A stretch of 64,000 nucleotides of DNA from Candidatus Binatus sp. (GCF_030646925.1 NZ_JAUSKL010000042.1:1-64000); one strand, 5' to 3'. Shown: positions 9,094 through 19,202, counted from the stretch's first letter. Numbers and translations are program-made. Notes: a model not told the origin generated them from the letters alone.

Positions 9094-9744
9094 ATGCAAC
9101 TCTACGATTCATTCGGACCCAATCCGCGCGCGATGCGCATGTTCCTGGCCGAGAAGGGAATCACGATTCCCACTATAAACGTCGATCTGATGGGCGCGGA
9201 AAATCGCAAGCCTCCATACACCGATCGCAATCCCGGCGGACAACTGCCCGCCCTCGAACTCGACAACGGCAAGTGTATCGGCGAGACCGTCGCGATTTGG
9301 GAATACCTCGAAGAAAAGCATCCGACGCCTGCGCTGATCGGCGCCAACGCGGAAGAACGCGCCGAGGCTCGCATGTGGCAGCGCCGCGTCGAGCTGCAGA
9401 TCACCGAGCATATGTACAATGGCTTTCGCTTCGCCGAGGGCGCCGAGCTGTTCAAGAACCGGATGCGCATCCTGCCCGAAGCCGCGCCCGGCCTGAAGCT
9501 AGTCGTGCAGGACAAATTGAAGTGGCTCGACGGCCTGCTCGAGGGCAAGCAGTATATCGCCGGCGACCGGTTCACGATCGCCGACATCATTCTGTTCGCC
9601 GCGCTCGATTTCGGCGGCGGCGTCGGCCAGAAAATCGATCCGTCGCTGAAGAACGTCAATGCGTGGTTCAAGCGCGTCGATTCGCGGCCCAGCGCTAAAT
9701 CGAGTCTCCATCCCGCGTCCGCGCAAAACGGAATGAAGGGCTGA
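9094..9744 (+). CDS. Glutathione S-transferase family protein
   Basis: A 216-residue GST. The N-terminal thioredoxin-like domain (MQLYDSFGPNPRAMRMFLAEKGI, with GGQLPALELDNG providing the cis-Pro and GETVAIWEYLEE the glutathione gamma-glutamyl site) is followed by an all-helical C-terminal domain (YIAGDRFTIADIILFAAL). It likely conjugates or isomerises electrophilic substrates with glutathione in the cytoplasm. GAGGTGA ends 7 nt before the ATG at 9094, which decides against the in-frame GTG at 9085. A dispersed palindrome follows the stop codon directly. Confidence 0.93.
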   Translation: MQLYDSFGPNPRAMRMFLAEKGITIPTINVDLMGAENRKPPYTDRNPGGQLPALELDNGKCIGETVAIWEYLEEKHPTPALIGANAEERAEARMWQRRVELQITEHMYNGFRFAEGAELFKNRMRILPEAAPGLKLVVQDKLKWLDGLLEGKQYIAGDRFTIADIILFAALDFGGGVGQKIDPSLKNVNAWFKRVDSRPSAKSSLHPASAQNGMKG

Positions 9745-9758
9745 GCAACTTGATCCTA

Positions 9759-9780
9759 GTGGCACAGGCTTTAGCCTGTG
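9759..9780 (+). repeat. Dispersed palindromic repeat, copy 1
   Basis: GTGG followed by the perfect inverted repeat CACAGGCTTTAGCCTGTG. The same 22 bases occur in inverted orientation at 33540-33561. The hairpin (8-bp stem) sits 14 bp after the GST stop codon and has no U-tract, so it looks like a REP-type element rather than a standard terminator, although it could protect the 3' end of the transcript. Confidence 0.85.
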
Positions 9781-9825
9781 TGTCTCGCGCGATTGATCGC
9801 TGAAGATGCCGGCGTCAGATCGAAT

Positions 9826-10836
9826 ATGGCTGCGAATATCGAGCAAGTAACCGCCCAGCTCACCAGATTGGTGCGCGCGAAAACTGGCGACCCCGGCGCG
9901 AGCGCGCACTCGCTCGAGACGCTGCCCGGCCACGCCGGCTTCAGCTACAGCTTTATCCTCGAGCGCAGCACGCCGACCGCGACGCCCGCCGGCAAATTCG
10001 TCGTGCGGATGGCCGCGCCTGCGGTGAAGATCTCAGGCCCCGCGGATATCCAGCGGCAGGCGCGCATCATGGCGTCGCTCGCCGGCACGCGCGTCCCGGT
10101 CCCGCCGGTGCTATGGCATGGCGACGAGCCTGAGTTTTTCGATCGTCCGTACTTCGTCGTCGGCTTCCTCGACGGCTTCAAGCTCGGCGAATCGATGCTG
10201 CCCCGCCCGCATCTGCAGCGCCTCGCGCGCAAGGGCGTCGAGACGATGGCCGCGCTGCATAATCTGCCGTGGCAGCCGCGCGTGTATGCGTTCGGCGAGC
10301 CGTTTCCGCTGAGCGAAGAGATGAAGCGGCTCGACTACCTGCTCGACCGCCCGACGCTCGATCCCGCCGTCGTCGCGCGCGCCCCCGAACTGCGCGAGCG
10401 TCTGCGCTCGAGCCTGCCCGACAACGCGCGTATCGGATGCGTCCACGGCGATTTCCAGTGGTCCAACGTGCTCTTCAATGAAGAGCGCCCGGTCTGCGTG
10501 ATCGATTGGGAAATCGCGCTCTGCGGCGCAACCCTGCTCGATCTCGGCTGGATTTGTTTCTTCTCCGATCCCGCAAGCTGGGTCAACCGCGATCTGGTCG
10601 CAACCTCGCCGCTCTCCGCCGATGAAATCGTCGATACGTACGCCGCGGCGACCGGCTTTCCGGTGAGTCGCGACGAGGTCAATTGGTTCCGCTCTTTTGC
10701 CGGCTACCGTTTCGGCGTGATCACGTGCTTCAATCTGATGCTGCATCGGCGCGGCAAGCGCGAAGACCCACAGTGGGAGGAAACCGCGCTGTCCGCGCCA
10801 CGGATGTTCGAGCACGGCCTTGAAATGCTCGGCTGA
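9826..10836 (+). CDS. Aminoglycoside-phosphotransferase-family (ACAD10-like) kinase
   Basis: A 336-residue protein of the APH/choline-kinase-like fold. The catalytic loop is CVHGDFQWSNVLF and the metal-binding segment VCVIDWEIA; an N-terminal lobe contains FVVRMAAPA for nucleotide binding. Relatives usually occur beside acyl-CoA dehydrogenases or lipid-degradation genes and are thought to phosphorylate small hydroxy compounds or hydroxyacyl-CoAs; real antibiotic resistance is unlikely. The start at 9826 (MAANIEQV) is chosen because the upstream in-frame sequence lies inside the palindromic repeat. The PHA synthase begins 11 bp later, so the two are likely one transcript. Confidence 0.85.
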   Translation: MAANIEQVTAQLTRLVRAKTGDPGASAHSLETLPGHAGFSYSFILERSTPTATPAGKFVVRMAAPAVKISGPADIQRQARIMASLAGTRVPVPPVLWHGDEPEFFDRPYFVVGFLDGFKLGESMLPRPHLQRLARKGVETMAALHNLPWQPRVYAFGEPFPLSEEMKRLDYLLDRPTLDPAVVARAPELRERLRSSLPDNARIGCVHGDFQWSNVLFNEERPVCVIDWEIALCGATLLDLGWICFFSDPASWVNRDLVATSPLSADEIVDTYAAATGFPVSRDEVNWFRSFAGYRFGVITCFNLMLHRRGKREDPQWEETALSAPRMFEHGLEMLG

Positions 10837-10847
10837 GGAAATCGCAC

Positions 10848-12554
10848 ATGGACTCGACCGCCAAACGCTACGCTGAGATCCAGACGCCCGAAGACAATCA
10901 TCCCGCGCTCAATGCGATCCTCGGCGCTAATCCATTCGTCGGCCTCGACGCGACGCAGGTGGTCGGCACACTCACGATGCTGATGCGGAATCTGGCCGGG
11001 CAGCCCACCGCCGTGGGTTCGCGCGCATTCCAGCTATGGCTCGAACTCGGCCAGATCGTCGCCGGCGCTTCGTCCGTCGCACCCGAGCCCGGCGACAAGC
11101 GCTTTGCCGATCCCGCATGGTCGGAGCATCCCGCCTATCGCCGCATGATGCAGTCCTATCTCGCGTGGCGCACTGCGATGCATGATCTCGTCAACGACGA
11201 AGATGTCGACTGGCAGGAAGTCGAACAGCAAAAGTTCGCCCTCACGCTGATCACCGAGGCGCTCTCGCCGACCAACTTTTTCTTCACCAATCCAAGTGCG
11301 CTGAAACGCGCGTTCGATACCGCCGGCCAGAGTGTCGTGCGCGGCATCGGCAGTTTTCTTTCCGATCTGTGGAACAACGGCGGGATGCCCGAGCAGGTCG
11401 ATAAGCGCCCGTTTCAGGTCGGCAAAAATCTCGCCGTGTCTGCCGGCGCCGTCGTTTTTCGCAGCCCCGTCTGCGAAGTGATTCAGTACGCGCCCGCGAC
11501 CGACAACATTTACCAGCGCCCGCTGGTTTTCATCCCGCCACAAATCAACAAGTTCTACATCATGGATCTCGCGCCCGGCCGCAGCTTCGTCGAGTATGCG
11601 GTCAAGCACGGCCTTCCGATGTTCACGATCAGTTGGCGCAACCCAACGCCCGAGAATCGCAACTGGGGCCTCGACGATTACGTCACCGCCTGCAAAGACG
11701 CGATCGCGGCGGCCTGCGAAATCACCGGCAGTCCGGATTGCAACGTGCTCGGCGTATGCGCCGGCGGTATCACGACCTCGATGATGCTCGGTCATCTCGC
11801 CGCCAGCGGCGATCGCCGCGTGAACTCCGCGACGTTGCTCGTCACGATGCTCGACACCAGCATGCCCTCGATGACCGGGATGTTCGCCACTGAAGACGCA
11901 ATCAAGGCGGCGCGCGATCGCTCGGCGCAAAAGGGCATCCTCGACGGCGCGGACATGGCGCGCGTGTTCGCGTGGCTGCGTCCCAACGATCTGGTGTGGA
12001 ACTATTGGGTCAATAATTACTTGCTCGGCAACGATCCCGCGCCGTTCGATATCCTCTACTGGAACAGCGACTCGACCAATCTGCCTGCAAAGTTGCACGC
12101 CGGATTTCTCGAACTGTTTCTGAAGAATCCGCTCACCAAAAGCGGAGAGGTGGAAATTCTCGGCACGCCGATCGATCTGAAGGCGGTCAAGAACGACATG
12201 TACCTCGTCGCCGGCATGACCGATCACATCTGCGCGTGGCGCTCGTGCTATCGCTCGACGCGGCTCTTCGGCGGACGGATCGAATTTGTGCTCGGCTCGA
12301 GCGGACACATCCAGAGCCTGGTGAATCCTCCGGGCAATTTCAAAGCGCGCTACTATGTCGGCGGGAAGCTGCCTGAGAATGCCGACGAATGGCTGAAGGG
12401 CGCGTCAGAGAACAAGGGCACCTGGTGGGATCACTGGATTAAGTGGGTCGGCGCGCGCTCCGGCGAGGAACGTCCGGCGCCGAAATCGCTCGGCAGCGAT
12501 CGCTACAAGCCGACGACGCCCGCACCCGGCATCTACGTGCACGAGCATCACTAG
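10848..12554 (+). CDS. phaC: Poly(3-hydroxyalkanoate) synthase, class I-like
   Basis: A 568-residue PHA synthase, the length expected for class I enzymes. The lipase-like box GVCAGG gives the nucleophile Cys304. Asp459 (AGMTDHICAW) and His487 (GSSGHIQS) complete the triad, and an N-terminal PhaC domain precedes the alpha/beta hydrolase core. It polymerises (R)-3-hydroxyacyl-CoA into storage granules. AGGA precedes the ATG. The upstream kinase-like gene is 11 bp away; no phaA, phaB or phasin gene is visible, so monomer supply must come from elsewhere, for example crotonase or beta-oxidation genes. It ends in TAG. Confidence 0.95.
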   Translation: MDSTAKRYAEIQTPEDNHPALNAILGANPFVGLDATQVVGTLTMLMRNLAGQPTAVGSRAFQLWLELGQIVAGASSVAPEPGDKRFADPAWSEHPAYRRMMQSYLAWRTAMHDLVNDEDVDWQEVEQQKFALTLITEALSPTNFFFTNPSALKRAFDTAGQSVVRGIGSFLSDLWNNGGMPEQVDKRPFQVGKNLAVSAGAVVFRSPVCEVIQYAPATDNIYQRPLVFIPPQINKFYIMDLAPGRSFVEYAVKHGLPMFTISWRNPTPENRNWGLDDYVTACKDAIAAACEITGSPDCNVLGVCAGGITTSMMLGHLAASGDRRVNSATLLVTMLDTSMPSMTGMFATEDAIKAARDRSAQKGILDGADMARVFAWLRPNDLVWNYWVNNYLLGNDPAPFDILYWNSDSTNLPAKLHAGFLELFLKNPLTKSGEVEILGTPIDLKAVKNDMYLVAGMTDHICAWRSCYRSTRLFGGRIEFVLGSSGHIQSLVNPPGNFKARYYVGGKLPENADEWLKGASENKGTWWDHWIKWVGARSGEERPAPKSLGSDRYKPTTPAPGIYVHEHH

Positions 12555-12677
12555 CCTGACTCTGCGGTTCCAAGTCCGCACCGCGATTGGTGTTGCGTTC
12601 GGATACACCCCCGAGCTTCAAACTCCCTTCACGTTGGGCATAGACTCTGGCACAGTCTTCGCTGTACCGGTCTGCAA

Positions 12678-14441
12678 ATGATTTCGAAGGCCATCGAAAA
12701 GCCGAAAGGCGGATGGGCGGTCGCCCCGAATCTCATCGACTACGAAAAGGTCTGCGCCGGATATTCGTGGGATGCGGCCCAGCGCGAACTCGATGGCCTG
12801 CCGGGCGGCCGCGGACTCAACATCGCGCACGAGGCGATCGATCGTCACGCGGCTGGCGCGCTGCGCAATCACTTGGCGCTGCGATGGATCGCCAAAAGCG
12901 GCGAGATTCGCGATTTTTCCTACGCTGACCTGCGCTTGCTCACTAACCGTTTCGCGAACCTGCTCCGCCGCCTGGGTCTTAGCAAGGCCGAGCGGGTGTT
13001 CGCGCTGGCTGGTCGTATTCCGGAACTTTATATCAGCGCGCTTGGGACGCTGAAGAATGGCAACGTCTTTTGCCCGCTCTTTTCTGCGTTCGGCCCGGAA
13101 CCGATCCGTCAACGGATCGGCATCGGCGATGGCCGGGTGCTGCTGACTACCGTTGCACTTTACAAACGCAAAATCGCCGGCATCCGCGCCTCGCTACCTG
13201 GGCTGCGGCACGTGCTGCTGGTCGGGAGTCCCGAAGAGATTCGCGCGATCCCCAACACCGAAGATTTCGGTCAGTTGATGAACGAAGCGAGCGACGATTT
13301 CGAGATCCCGCAGACCGATCCCGAGGATCTCGCGCTGCTTCACTTCACCAGCGGCACCACCGGCAAGCCCAAGGGCGCGATGCATGTGCATCAAGCCGTG
13401 GTAGCGCATCATGTGACTGGCCGCCTGGCGCTCGACTTTCATCCCGGCGATATTTTTTGGTGCACGGCGGATCCCGGATGGATAACGGGCACCTCATACG
13501 GAATAATCGCGCCGCTCACCAACGGCATCACCAGCATCATCGATGAAGCGGAATTCGATGCTGAACGATGGTACGCGTTGCTGCAGAAGCAGAAGGTAAC
13601 TGTCTGGTACACCGCGCCGACCGCGGTGCGCATGATGATGAAGATTGGGACCGAGGTGATCCGCAAGTACGATCTTCGCCACTTGCGCTTTATCGCCAGC
13701 GTCGGTGAGCCGCTCAATCCGGAAGCCGTGGTGTGGGGACAGGAGGCATTCGGCTTGCCGATTCACGACAATTGGTGGCAAACGGAGACCGGCGGCATCA
13801 TGATCTCAAACTTCGCCGCGATGGATATTCGGCCGGGCTCGATGGGACGCCCGCTCCCCGGCATCGAGGCAGGCATCGTGCGTCGCCGCGAGGACGGCAC
13901 TATCGAAGAAATTCGCGAAGCCGGAGTCGAAGGCGAACTCGCGCTGCGGCCGGGTTGGCCGTCGATGTTTCGCGGCTACCTGAACGAAGAAGAGCGCTAT
14001 CGCAAATGCTTCGCGGGAGGATGGTATCTCACGGGCGACCTCGCGCGGCGCGACGGCGACGGTTACTTCTGGTTCGTTGGCCGCGCCGACGATGTGATCA
14101 AATCGTCGGGTCATCTGATCGGGCCTTTCGAAGTCGAAAGCACCCTGTTGGAGCATCCGGCGGTTGCGGAGGCGGGCGTCATCGGCAAACCGGACCCGAT
14201 GGCCGGTGAAATCGTGAAGGCTTTCGTCTCACTCAAGCCGGCGTTCGTCGCGAGCGACGAGCTTCGCAGCGAGCTGCTCGGCTTCGCGCGCAAGCGGTTG
14301 GGTGCGGTGGTTGCGCCTAAGGAAATCGACTTCATCGCCAACGTGCCGAAGACCCGCAGCGGAAAGATCATGCGCCGACTGCTCAAGGCACGCGAACTCG
14401 GCCTTCCCGAGGGCGACACCTCGACCCTGGAGAGTCAGTAG
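12678..14441 (+). CDS. Acyl-CoA synthetase, acetate-CoA-ligase-like
   Basis: A 587-residue ANL-superfamily enzyme close to acetyl-CoA synthetase. Motifs are A3 [15 protein letters not shown]5 [10 protein letters not shown]7 [21 protein letters not shown] and the A10 lysine in [13 protein letters not shown]. It activates a short carboxylic acid, probably acetate or propionate, to acyl-adenylate and then acyl-CoA. It is the first gene of a five-gene unit with E1-alpha (3 bp downstream), E1-beta, E2 and an acyl carrier protein. That context leaves open that the natural thiol acceptor or product user is the ACP. No strong ribosome site is seen before the ATG; the 123-bp upstream gap would hold the promoter. 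Confidence 0.88.
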   Translation: MISKAIEKPKGGWAVAPNLIDYEKVCAGYSWDAAQRELDGLPGGRGLNIAHEAIDRHAAGALRNHLALRWIAKSGEIRDFSYADLRLLTNRFANLLRRLGLSKAERVFALAGRIPELYISALGTLKNGNVFCPLFSAFGPEPIRQRIGIGDGRVLLTTVALYKRKIAGIRASLPGLRHVLLVGSPEEIRAIPNTEDFGQLMNEASDDFEIPQTDPEDLALLHFTSGTTGKPKGAMHVHQAVVAHHVTGRLALDFHPGDIFWCTADPGWITGTSYGIIAPLTNGITSIIDEAEFDAERWYALLQKQKVTVWYTAPTAVRMMMKIGTEVIRKYDLRHLRFIASVGEPLNPEAVVWGQEAFGLPIHDNWWQTETGGIMISNFAAMDIRPGSMGRPLPGIEAGIVRRREDGTIEEIREAGVEGELALRPGWPSMFRGYLNEEERYRKCFAGGWYLTGDLARRDGDGYFWFVGRADDVIKSSGHLIGPFEVESTLLEHPAVAEAGVIGKPDPMAGEIVKAFVSLKPAFVASDELRSELLGFARKRLGAVVAPKEIDFIANVPKTRSGKIMRRLLKARELGLPEGDTSTLESQ

Positions 14442-14444
14442 AAC

Positions 14445-15446
14445 GTGGCGCTACAACCAATCACACCGACAGCGAACGTTGAAGCAGGGCACGCACTGGC
14501 TTTGCTGCGCGACATGGTCCGCATCCGCCGCTTCGAGGAGAAATGCGCCGAGCTGTACAGCGCGAGCAAAATCCGCGGATTTCTCCATCTCTATATTGGC
14601 GAGGAAGCCGTCGCGGTCGGCGCGATGCACGCGCTGACGCCGGAAGACAATGTCGTCGCGACCTATCGCGAGCACGGACACGCGCTGCTGCGCGGAGTTT
14701 CGGCCAACTCGATCATGGCCGAGATGTACGGCAAGCAGGAAGGATGCAGCCGCGGCCGTGGCGGCTCGATGCATCTGTTCGACGCGGCGGCGCGATTTTA
14801 CGGTGGCAATGCGATCGTTGGGGGCGGGCTGCCGCTCGCGATCGGCATCGCGCTAGCCGACAAGCTGCAACATCGCCAGCGCGTGACCGCGTGCTTCTTC
14901 GGCGACGGCGCGGTGGCCGAGGGCGAGTTTCACGAATGCATGAACCTCGCAGCGTTGTGGAAGCTCCCCGTGCTGCTGTGCTGCGAGAACAATCTCTACG
15001 CGATGGGCACCGCGCTCAAGCGGGCGCAGTCGCAAACCGATCTGAGCCTGAAAGCTGCCGCATACGGAATGCCGGCCTGGCCGGTCGATGGGATGGACGT
15101 AGTCGCGTGCCAGGAAGCCGCGCAGCGAGCCACCCTCGCGGTGCGCTCCGGTGAAGGGCCGTGCTTCCTTGAATTCCGGACTTATCGATTCCGCGCGCAC
15201 TCGATGTACGATCCGCAGCTCTATCGCGACAAGCGCGAAGTCGAGGAATGGAAGAAACTCGATCCGATCGCGACCTTTGAGAATCGTCTGACAACACAGG
15301 GCGTTTTGGATGACGCGAAGATGAAGCGCATCGAAGATGAGGTCGCGTCGGAGATTGAAAAAGCGGTCGCTTTCGCCGAGGCGGGGACTTTCGAGCCGAT
15401 CGAAGAGCTTACGCGTTTCGCGTACTCGGCAGAGAAGCCTGAGTGA
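14445..15446 (+). CDS. 2-oxoacid dehydrogenase E1 alpha subunit (pyruvate/acetoin dehydrogenase type)
   Basis: A 333-residue thiamine-diphosphate enzyme subunit. The TPP-Mg motif runs from GDG (153-155) in [14 protein letters not shown] to NN (182-183). [13 protein letters not shown] and GRGGSMHLF are typical of PdhA/AcoA. With E1-beta it decarboxylates a 2-oxoacid (or acetoin) and reductively acylates the lipoyl group of E2. It has a GTG start 3 bp after the synthetase stop and its own stop overlaps the E1-beta start (GTGA), indicating translational coupling. Substrate is ambiguous: pyruvate, acetoin or a branched 2-oxoacid all fit. Confidence 0.92.
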   Translation: MALQPITPTANVEAGHALALLRDMVRIRRFEEKCAELYSASKIRGFLHLYIGEEAVAVGAMHALTPEDNVVATYREHGHALLRGVSANSIMAEMYGKQEGCSRGRGGSMHLFDAAARFYGGNAIVGGGLPLAIGIALADKLQHRQRVTACFFGDGAVAEGEFHECMNLAALWKLPVLLCCENNLYAMGTALKRAQSQTDLSLKAAAYGMPAWPVDGMDVVACQEAAQRATLAVRSGEGPCFLEFRTYRFRAHSMYDPQLYRDKREVEEWKKLDPIATFENRLTTQGVLDDAKMKRIEDEVASEIEKAVAFAEAGTFEPIEELTRFAYSAEKPE

Positions 15447-16444
15447 GCCCGGACGCGCAGAAAATAAAGATCACTTATCGCGAGGCGATCCGTCAGGCGA
15501 TCCGCGATGCGCTTATCCGCGATCAGCGGGTCTTCCTGATGGGTGAAGATGTCGGCGCTTACGGCGGATGCTTCGCGGTGAGCAAAGGGTTGCTCGAGGA
15601 ATTCGGCCCCGATCGCATCCGTGACACGCCGCTTTCCGAATCCGCATTCGTCGGCGCCGGAATCGGCGCGGCGATGAACGGTATGCGGCCGATCGTCGAA
15701 ATCATGACGGTCAATTTCAGCTTGCTGGCGCTAGATCAAATCGTGAACAACGCGGCGACGATCCTTCACATGTCGGGCGGTCAGTTCAACATTCCGCTAG
15801 TGATCAGGATGACCACCGGCGCCGGGCGGCAGCTCGCGGCGCAGCATTCGCATAGCCTCGAAGGATGGTACGCGCACATCCCGGGCATCAAGGTGCTGGC
15901 GCCGGCGACGCTCGAGGACGCACGCGGGATGCTCTGGACGGCGCTCGAGGATCCCGACCCGGTGCTGATTTTCGAGCATGGCACGCTGTACAACATGCAG
16001 GGCGAGATCGCCGCCGATGCGGTTCCCGTCGAAATCTCCAAGGCCGCGGTCCGGCGCGCAGGCACGGACGTGAGCCTGATCACTTACGGCGGCACGCTGG
16101 GCAAGACAATGCTAGCCGCCGAGCATCTTGCAGCATCGGGGGTGGAAGCGGAGGTCGTGGATCTCCGGACGTTGCGGCCGCTCGATACCACGACGATTCT
16201 CGATTCGGTTATGCGCACGCATCGCGCGGTGATCATCGACGAAGGATGGCGCAGCGGCAGCATCTCGGCCGAGATCAGCGCCCGCATCATGGAAGGAGCA
16301 TTTTACGAACTCGATCTGCCGGTCGAACGGATCTGCAGCGCGGAAGTTCCGATCCCTTACGCTAAACAGCTCGAAGACGCCGCGCTGCCCCAGGCGGCTA
16401 CGATCGTTGCGACGGTGACGCGGATGATGGGCGGTCATGGCTGA
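15443..16444 (+). CDS. 2-oxoacid dehydrogenase E1 beta subunit
   Basis: A 333-residue transketolase-like E1-beta subunit. The N-terminal pyrimidine-binding domain contains [15 protein letters not shown] and [23 protein letters not shown], with the TPP-activating glutamate in the LSESA block. The C-terminal transketolase domain has [14 protein letters not shown]. It forms the alpha2beta2 E1 with the upstream gene product. It starts with GTG, overlaps the E1-alpha stop by 4 bp, and overlaps the following E2 gene by 8 bp. Confidence 0.92.
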   Translation: MSPDAQKIKITYREAIRQAIRDALIRDQRVFLMGEDVGAYGGCFAVSKGLLEEFGPDRIRDTPLSESAFVGAGIGAAMNGMRPIVEIMTVNFSLLALDQIVNNAATILHMSGGQFNIPLVIRMTTGAGRQLAAQHSHSLEGWYAHIPGIKVLAPATLEDARGMLWTALEDPDPVLIFEHGTLYNMQGEIAADAVPVEISKAAVRRAGTDVSLITYGGTLGKTMLAAEHLAASGVEAEVVDLRTLRPLDTTTILDSVMRTHRAVIIDEGWRSGSISAEISARIMEGAFYELDLPVERICSAEVPIPYAKQLEDAALPQAATIVATVTRMMGGHG

Positions 16445-17678
16445 TTTTCTGATGCCCTCGCTCGGCGCCGATATGGAAGTCGGCACGGTGCTGCAATGGC
16501 TGGTGAAGCCGGGCGACGTGGTGAAGCGCGGCGATATTGTTGCGGTCGTGGATACCGAGAAGGCCACGATCGAGGTGGAAATTTTCCTGGCCGGCGTCAT
16601 CCAAAAGATCGTCGTGCCGGAAGGAGAAAAGGTTCCCGTCGGTACACTGCTGGCCCTGCTCACGACTGATGGCGAGGCAGTCACTGCCGTTCCCGAGGCG
16701 AAGCCGAAACCCGCGGCGCCCGCGCCGGTAGTTAGCCCGCTCGCTCCACCGACTCCTCCGCTTGTGGCAAGGCCGACACCGATACCTGCGCCGCCCCATC
16801 GCCCACGTATTTCTCCGCTCGCGATGCGCGTCGCGATGGATCTGAAGGTCGATCTCGCGACTGTCCAGGGCACCGGTCCCGAGGGTGCGATTACCAAAGC
16901 CGATGTCGAGCGCGCCGCGAAGGCTCCGCCGCCGCCGGCTCCTGAACCCGCGGTTGCGGCGCCGATTGCGGGGCCGGCGCCAACGGCGCCGCCGAAGGCC
17001 GCGCCAATCGACCATCGCGCCGCGATGCGCAAAGTGATCGCAGCGGCAATGGCCCGCTCGAAACGCGAGATACCTCATTACTACCTCGGCACTCACATCG
17101 ACATGAGCAACGCAACGGGCTGGCTCCAGGTGGAAAATCTTAAGCGTCCGGTGACCGACCGGCTGCTCTATTCCGTCCTGCTCCTGAAGGCCGTTGCGCT
17201 CGCGGCCCGTCAGATACCCGAGATGAACGGCTTCTGGATCGACGGCGCGTTCAAGCCGAGCGAGGCGGTTCACGTCGGCGTCGCGATATCGCTGCGCCAG
17301 GGCGGTCTCATCGCACCGGCGATTCACGATGTCGATAAGAAGGGCCTCGGCGAGATCATGGTGAGCCTGCGCGATCTGGTTAAGCGCGTGCGCGCGGGAG
17401 TGCTTCGCAGTTCCGAGATTGCCGACGCGACAATCACAGTCACCAGCCTCGGTGAGCAGGGTGTCGAAACCGTCTTCGGAGTCATCTATCCGCCGCAGGT
17501 TGCGCTGGTCGGTTTCGGCAAGATCGTCGAGCGCCCGTGGGCTAGCGGCGGGATGGTCGGCGCGCGGCCGGTGGTGATGGCGAGCCTGTCGGGCGACCAT
17601 CGCGCGAGCGACGGCCATCGAGGCGGGTTGTTTGTCGCAACCCTCGAGCGTCTGCTGCAGGAGCCGGAGAAGCTGTGA
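16437..17678 (+). CDS. 2-oxoacid dehydrogenase E2, dihydrolipoamide acyltransferase
   Basis: A 413-residue E2 with one lipoyl domain at about 1-78 (lipoylated Lys42 in [12 protein letters not shown]), a Pro/Ala linker, a peripheral-subunit-binding domain at about 122-160 ([15 protein letters not shown] ... [12 protein letters not shown]), a second Pro/Ala linker and the CAT-like acyltransferase domain at about 190-413. The active site is the HxxxDG motif in [11 protein letters not shown]. It transfers the acyl group from lipoamide to CoA. No E3 gene is nearby, so lipoamide dehydrogenase must be supplied in trans. The following ACP gene overlaps by 4 bp, raising the possibility of transfer to ACP. 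Confidence 0.92.
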   Translation: MADFLMPSLGADMEVGTVLQWLVKPGDVVKRGDIVAVVDTEKATIEVEIFLAGVIQKIVVPEGEKVPVGTLLALLTTDGEAVTAVPEAKPKPAAPAPVVSPLAPPTPPLVARPTPIPAPPHRPRISPLAMRVAMDLKVDLATVQGTGPEGAITKADVERAAKAPPPPAPEPAVAAPIAGPAPTAPPKAAPIDHRAAMRKVIAAAMARSKREIPHYYLGTHIDMSNATGWLQVENLKRPVTDRLLYSVLLLKAVALAARQIPEMNGFWIDGAFKPSEAVHVGVAISLRQGGLIAPAIHDVDKKGLGEIMVSLRDLVKRVRAGVLRSSEIADATITVTSLGEQGVETVFGVIYPPQVALVGFGKIVERPWASGGMVGARPVVMASLSGDHRASDGHRGGLFVATLERLLQEPEKL

Positions 17679-17929
17679 CCGACGAGGAGATAAAGGCGCT
17701 CTTTCTGCGCGAGCTACACCGGATCGCGCCTGAGGTCGAGCTGAGTGAAATCGATCCGGCGGTCGATCTGCGCGAGCAAATCGACCTCGACTCGATGGAC
17801 ATCCTGAACCTCGCGATCGCTATTCACGAAGCGACCGGAGTCGATATTCCGGAAGCCGACTATCCGCAAATGGCCAGCTTGAACGGGTGCGTGGCCTATC
17901 TGCATTCGCGCACCCGCCAGGAGAGATAG
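17675..17929 (+). CDS. Acyl carrier protein, operon-dedicated
   Basis: An 84-residue acidic protein with the phosphopantetheine site LDSMDILNL; Ser40 is the attachment residue and Met replaces the common Leu. It has the four-helix length of a normal ACP. The GTG start overlaps the E2 stop (GTGA), so translation is coupled to E2. Its position as last gene of a 2-oxoacid dehydrogenase operon, rather than a fatty-acid operon, suggests it accepts acyl groups made by the complex or by the synthetase at the operon head. That role is inference. Only 87 bp separate it from the convergent hsp20 gene. It ends in TAG. Confidence 0.88.
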   Translation: MTDEEIKALFLRELHRIAPEVELSEIDPAVDLREQIDLDSMDILNLAIAIHEATGVDIPEADYPQMASLNGCVAYLHSRTRQER

Positions 17930-18016
17930 AAGTCGGAATCCGGGGAGGTCGCTCGTTCCGATGGCCGGGGCCGCCGGACTAACACCTCCAGCGGCGCGAC
18001 GCGCGACCGCTCGATG

Positions 18017-18511
18017 TCACGGAGCTTTCTGATCGTTGTCCGGTTTTTTTGCTTCGCCGATCTGAATCTGAACCTTGACCTCCTTCGGCAGCGCCTCTTT
18101 CGGCATCGTCGCCACGAGCTCGAGGACGCCGTCATGGAAGGTGGCTTTCAGGTCTTCGGCCTTCATTCCTTCGGGCAGCGTGATCGCCCGCTCGAAAGAG
18201 CCGTAACGAAACTCACGGCGCAAAAAGTCGCGCTTCTTGGTCTCGTGCTTTTCCTCGCGCGAGCCTTTGACGGTGAGCACGCCGCTGACCACCTTGATGT
18301 CAACGTCTTTCGGGGCGATGCCGGGCAACTCCACGCGAACCGTGTACTTGTCACCGTCCACGAACGACTCGATTGCCGGTCGCAACGCAGTCGTTTGCCA
18401 ATCCTTGAACAGTCCGCCGTGCTCGAAGCCGAGCCGTTCCAGCAGATCGTCGAACTCATGCCGGAGTCTCTCCAGCTCTCGCGACGGATTCCATTTCTCC
18501 GGTAATGCCAT
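18017..18511 (-). CDS. Hsp20/alpha-crystallin small heat-shock protein
   Basis: A 164-residue small heat-shock protein: a variable N-terminal arm (1-48), an alpha-crystallin beta-sandwich (about 49-143; DKYTVRVELPGIAPKDVDIKV ... DGVLELVATMPK) and a short charged tail. It would bind unfolding proteins as oligomers and hold them for ATP-dependent refolding. GAGGAG and AGGA lie just upstream of the ATG. A 37-bp inverted repeat lies 42-78 nt upstream (18553-18589). Confidence 0.95.
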   Translation of the reverse strand: MALPEKWNPSRELERLRHEFDDLLERLGFEHGGLFKDWQTTALRPAIESFVDGDKYTVRVELPGIAPKDVDIKVVSGVLTVKGSREEKHETKKRDFLRREFRYGSFERAITLPEGMKAEDLKATFHDGVLELVATMPKEALPKEVKVQIQIGEAKKPDNDQKAP

Positions 18512-19001
18512 TGTCCTAGCTCCTCGGTTGAAATCGGCATGTTGAGTGACCGAGCAAAGTCAGGAGAACAATTCTCTGAGCGCTTTGCTTATTTGATCGA
18601 CGCCAGGCCTCGCTTGCGTCTCGAACCGTTTAAACCTTGCGCGATCTCCGCATCGCTCACCCGCCGCGCTGTTTGTGCTCCAATGTTTCGGTCCTCCGTC
18701 TTTTTGTGTCAAATTGAGACTGATGTCTGCCACAGCAAGCAGTGCGCCATCCCAGATCAGGCGATTGGAGACGATGCGTCGCGAGGCGATGTAGCCGATC
18801 GCGTCACGGGAGCGTATCCGCTGGCACCAAAGGGCTCAGCCAATTCTGCGAAAGGGGACGGGCGCGATGTCAATCTGGGAGTCGATCGGGTTCATGGATC
18901 TAAACTCTTGCGGCAGAAGAGTTTACGTCTTGAGACTCGGCGCGCCAATTCAATACCGCGTTGGCATAGCAGTAGCTTAAAGCTTCGCAGGACTCGACGA
19001 G
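18512..19001. other. Intergenic region between hsp20 and a small-protein gene, with inverted repeat
   Basis: No convincing gene is seen. An open frame at 18539-19021 has no family resemblance and poor composition for this genome. The segment contains an inverted repeat with arms AGCAAAG (18553-18559) and CTTTGCT (18583-18589) enclosing GAGAA-CAA-TTCTC. It lies in the hsp20 promoter/leader and could be an operator or leader hairpin. The rest should hold the promoter for the pair of genes starting at 19002. Confidence 0.6.
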
Positions 19002-19202
19002 ATGCCGGTGAATGTGGTTAGAACGCCCGAGGACGAGATCGCGTGGGAGCGCGCGAAAGCACGCGCCCGGCGGCAGTATCCGAGCGCCACAGGCCAAAGG
19101 CTCTACGGGATCGTGATCGCCATCTACAATAAAATTGCGCACTACCAGCCGCGTTCCTCTTCCGGAACCAGCAAAGCAGCGGCTGCGCGGAGAACACGAT
19201 GA
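19002..19202 (+). CDS. Small conserved-looking hypothetical protein
   Basis: A 66-residue basic protein (MPVNVVRTPEDEIAWERAKA at the start; RLYGIVIAIYNKIA in the middle). I do not recognise a named family. It is believed real because its stop overlaps the start of the next gene in ATGA, and because the composition is like real coding sequence. The first 55 residues form a predicted helical unit with Arg/Lys/Ala-rich tail. It probably works with the zinc-ribbon protein encoded next. Confidence 0.6.
   Translation: MPVNVVRTPEDEIAWERAKARARRQYPSATGQRLYGIVIAIYNKIAHYQPRSSSGTSKAAAARRTR

Noticed and set aside
18539-19021. Open frame of 160 codons between hsp20 and the zinc-ribbon pair
   Set aside because: No family resemblance, no ribosome site, and it overlaps both the hsp20 upstream inverted repeat and the next gene in another frame.
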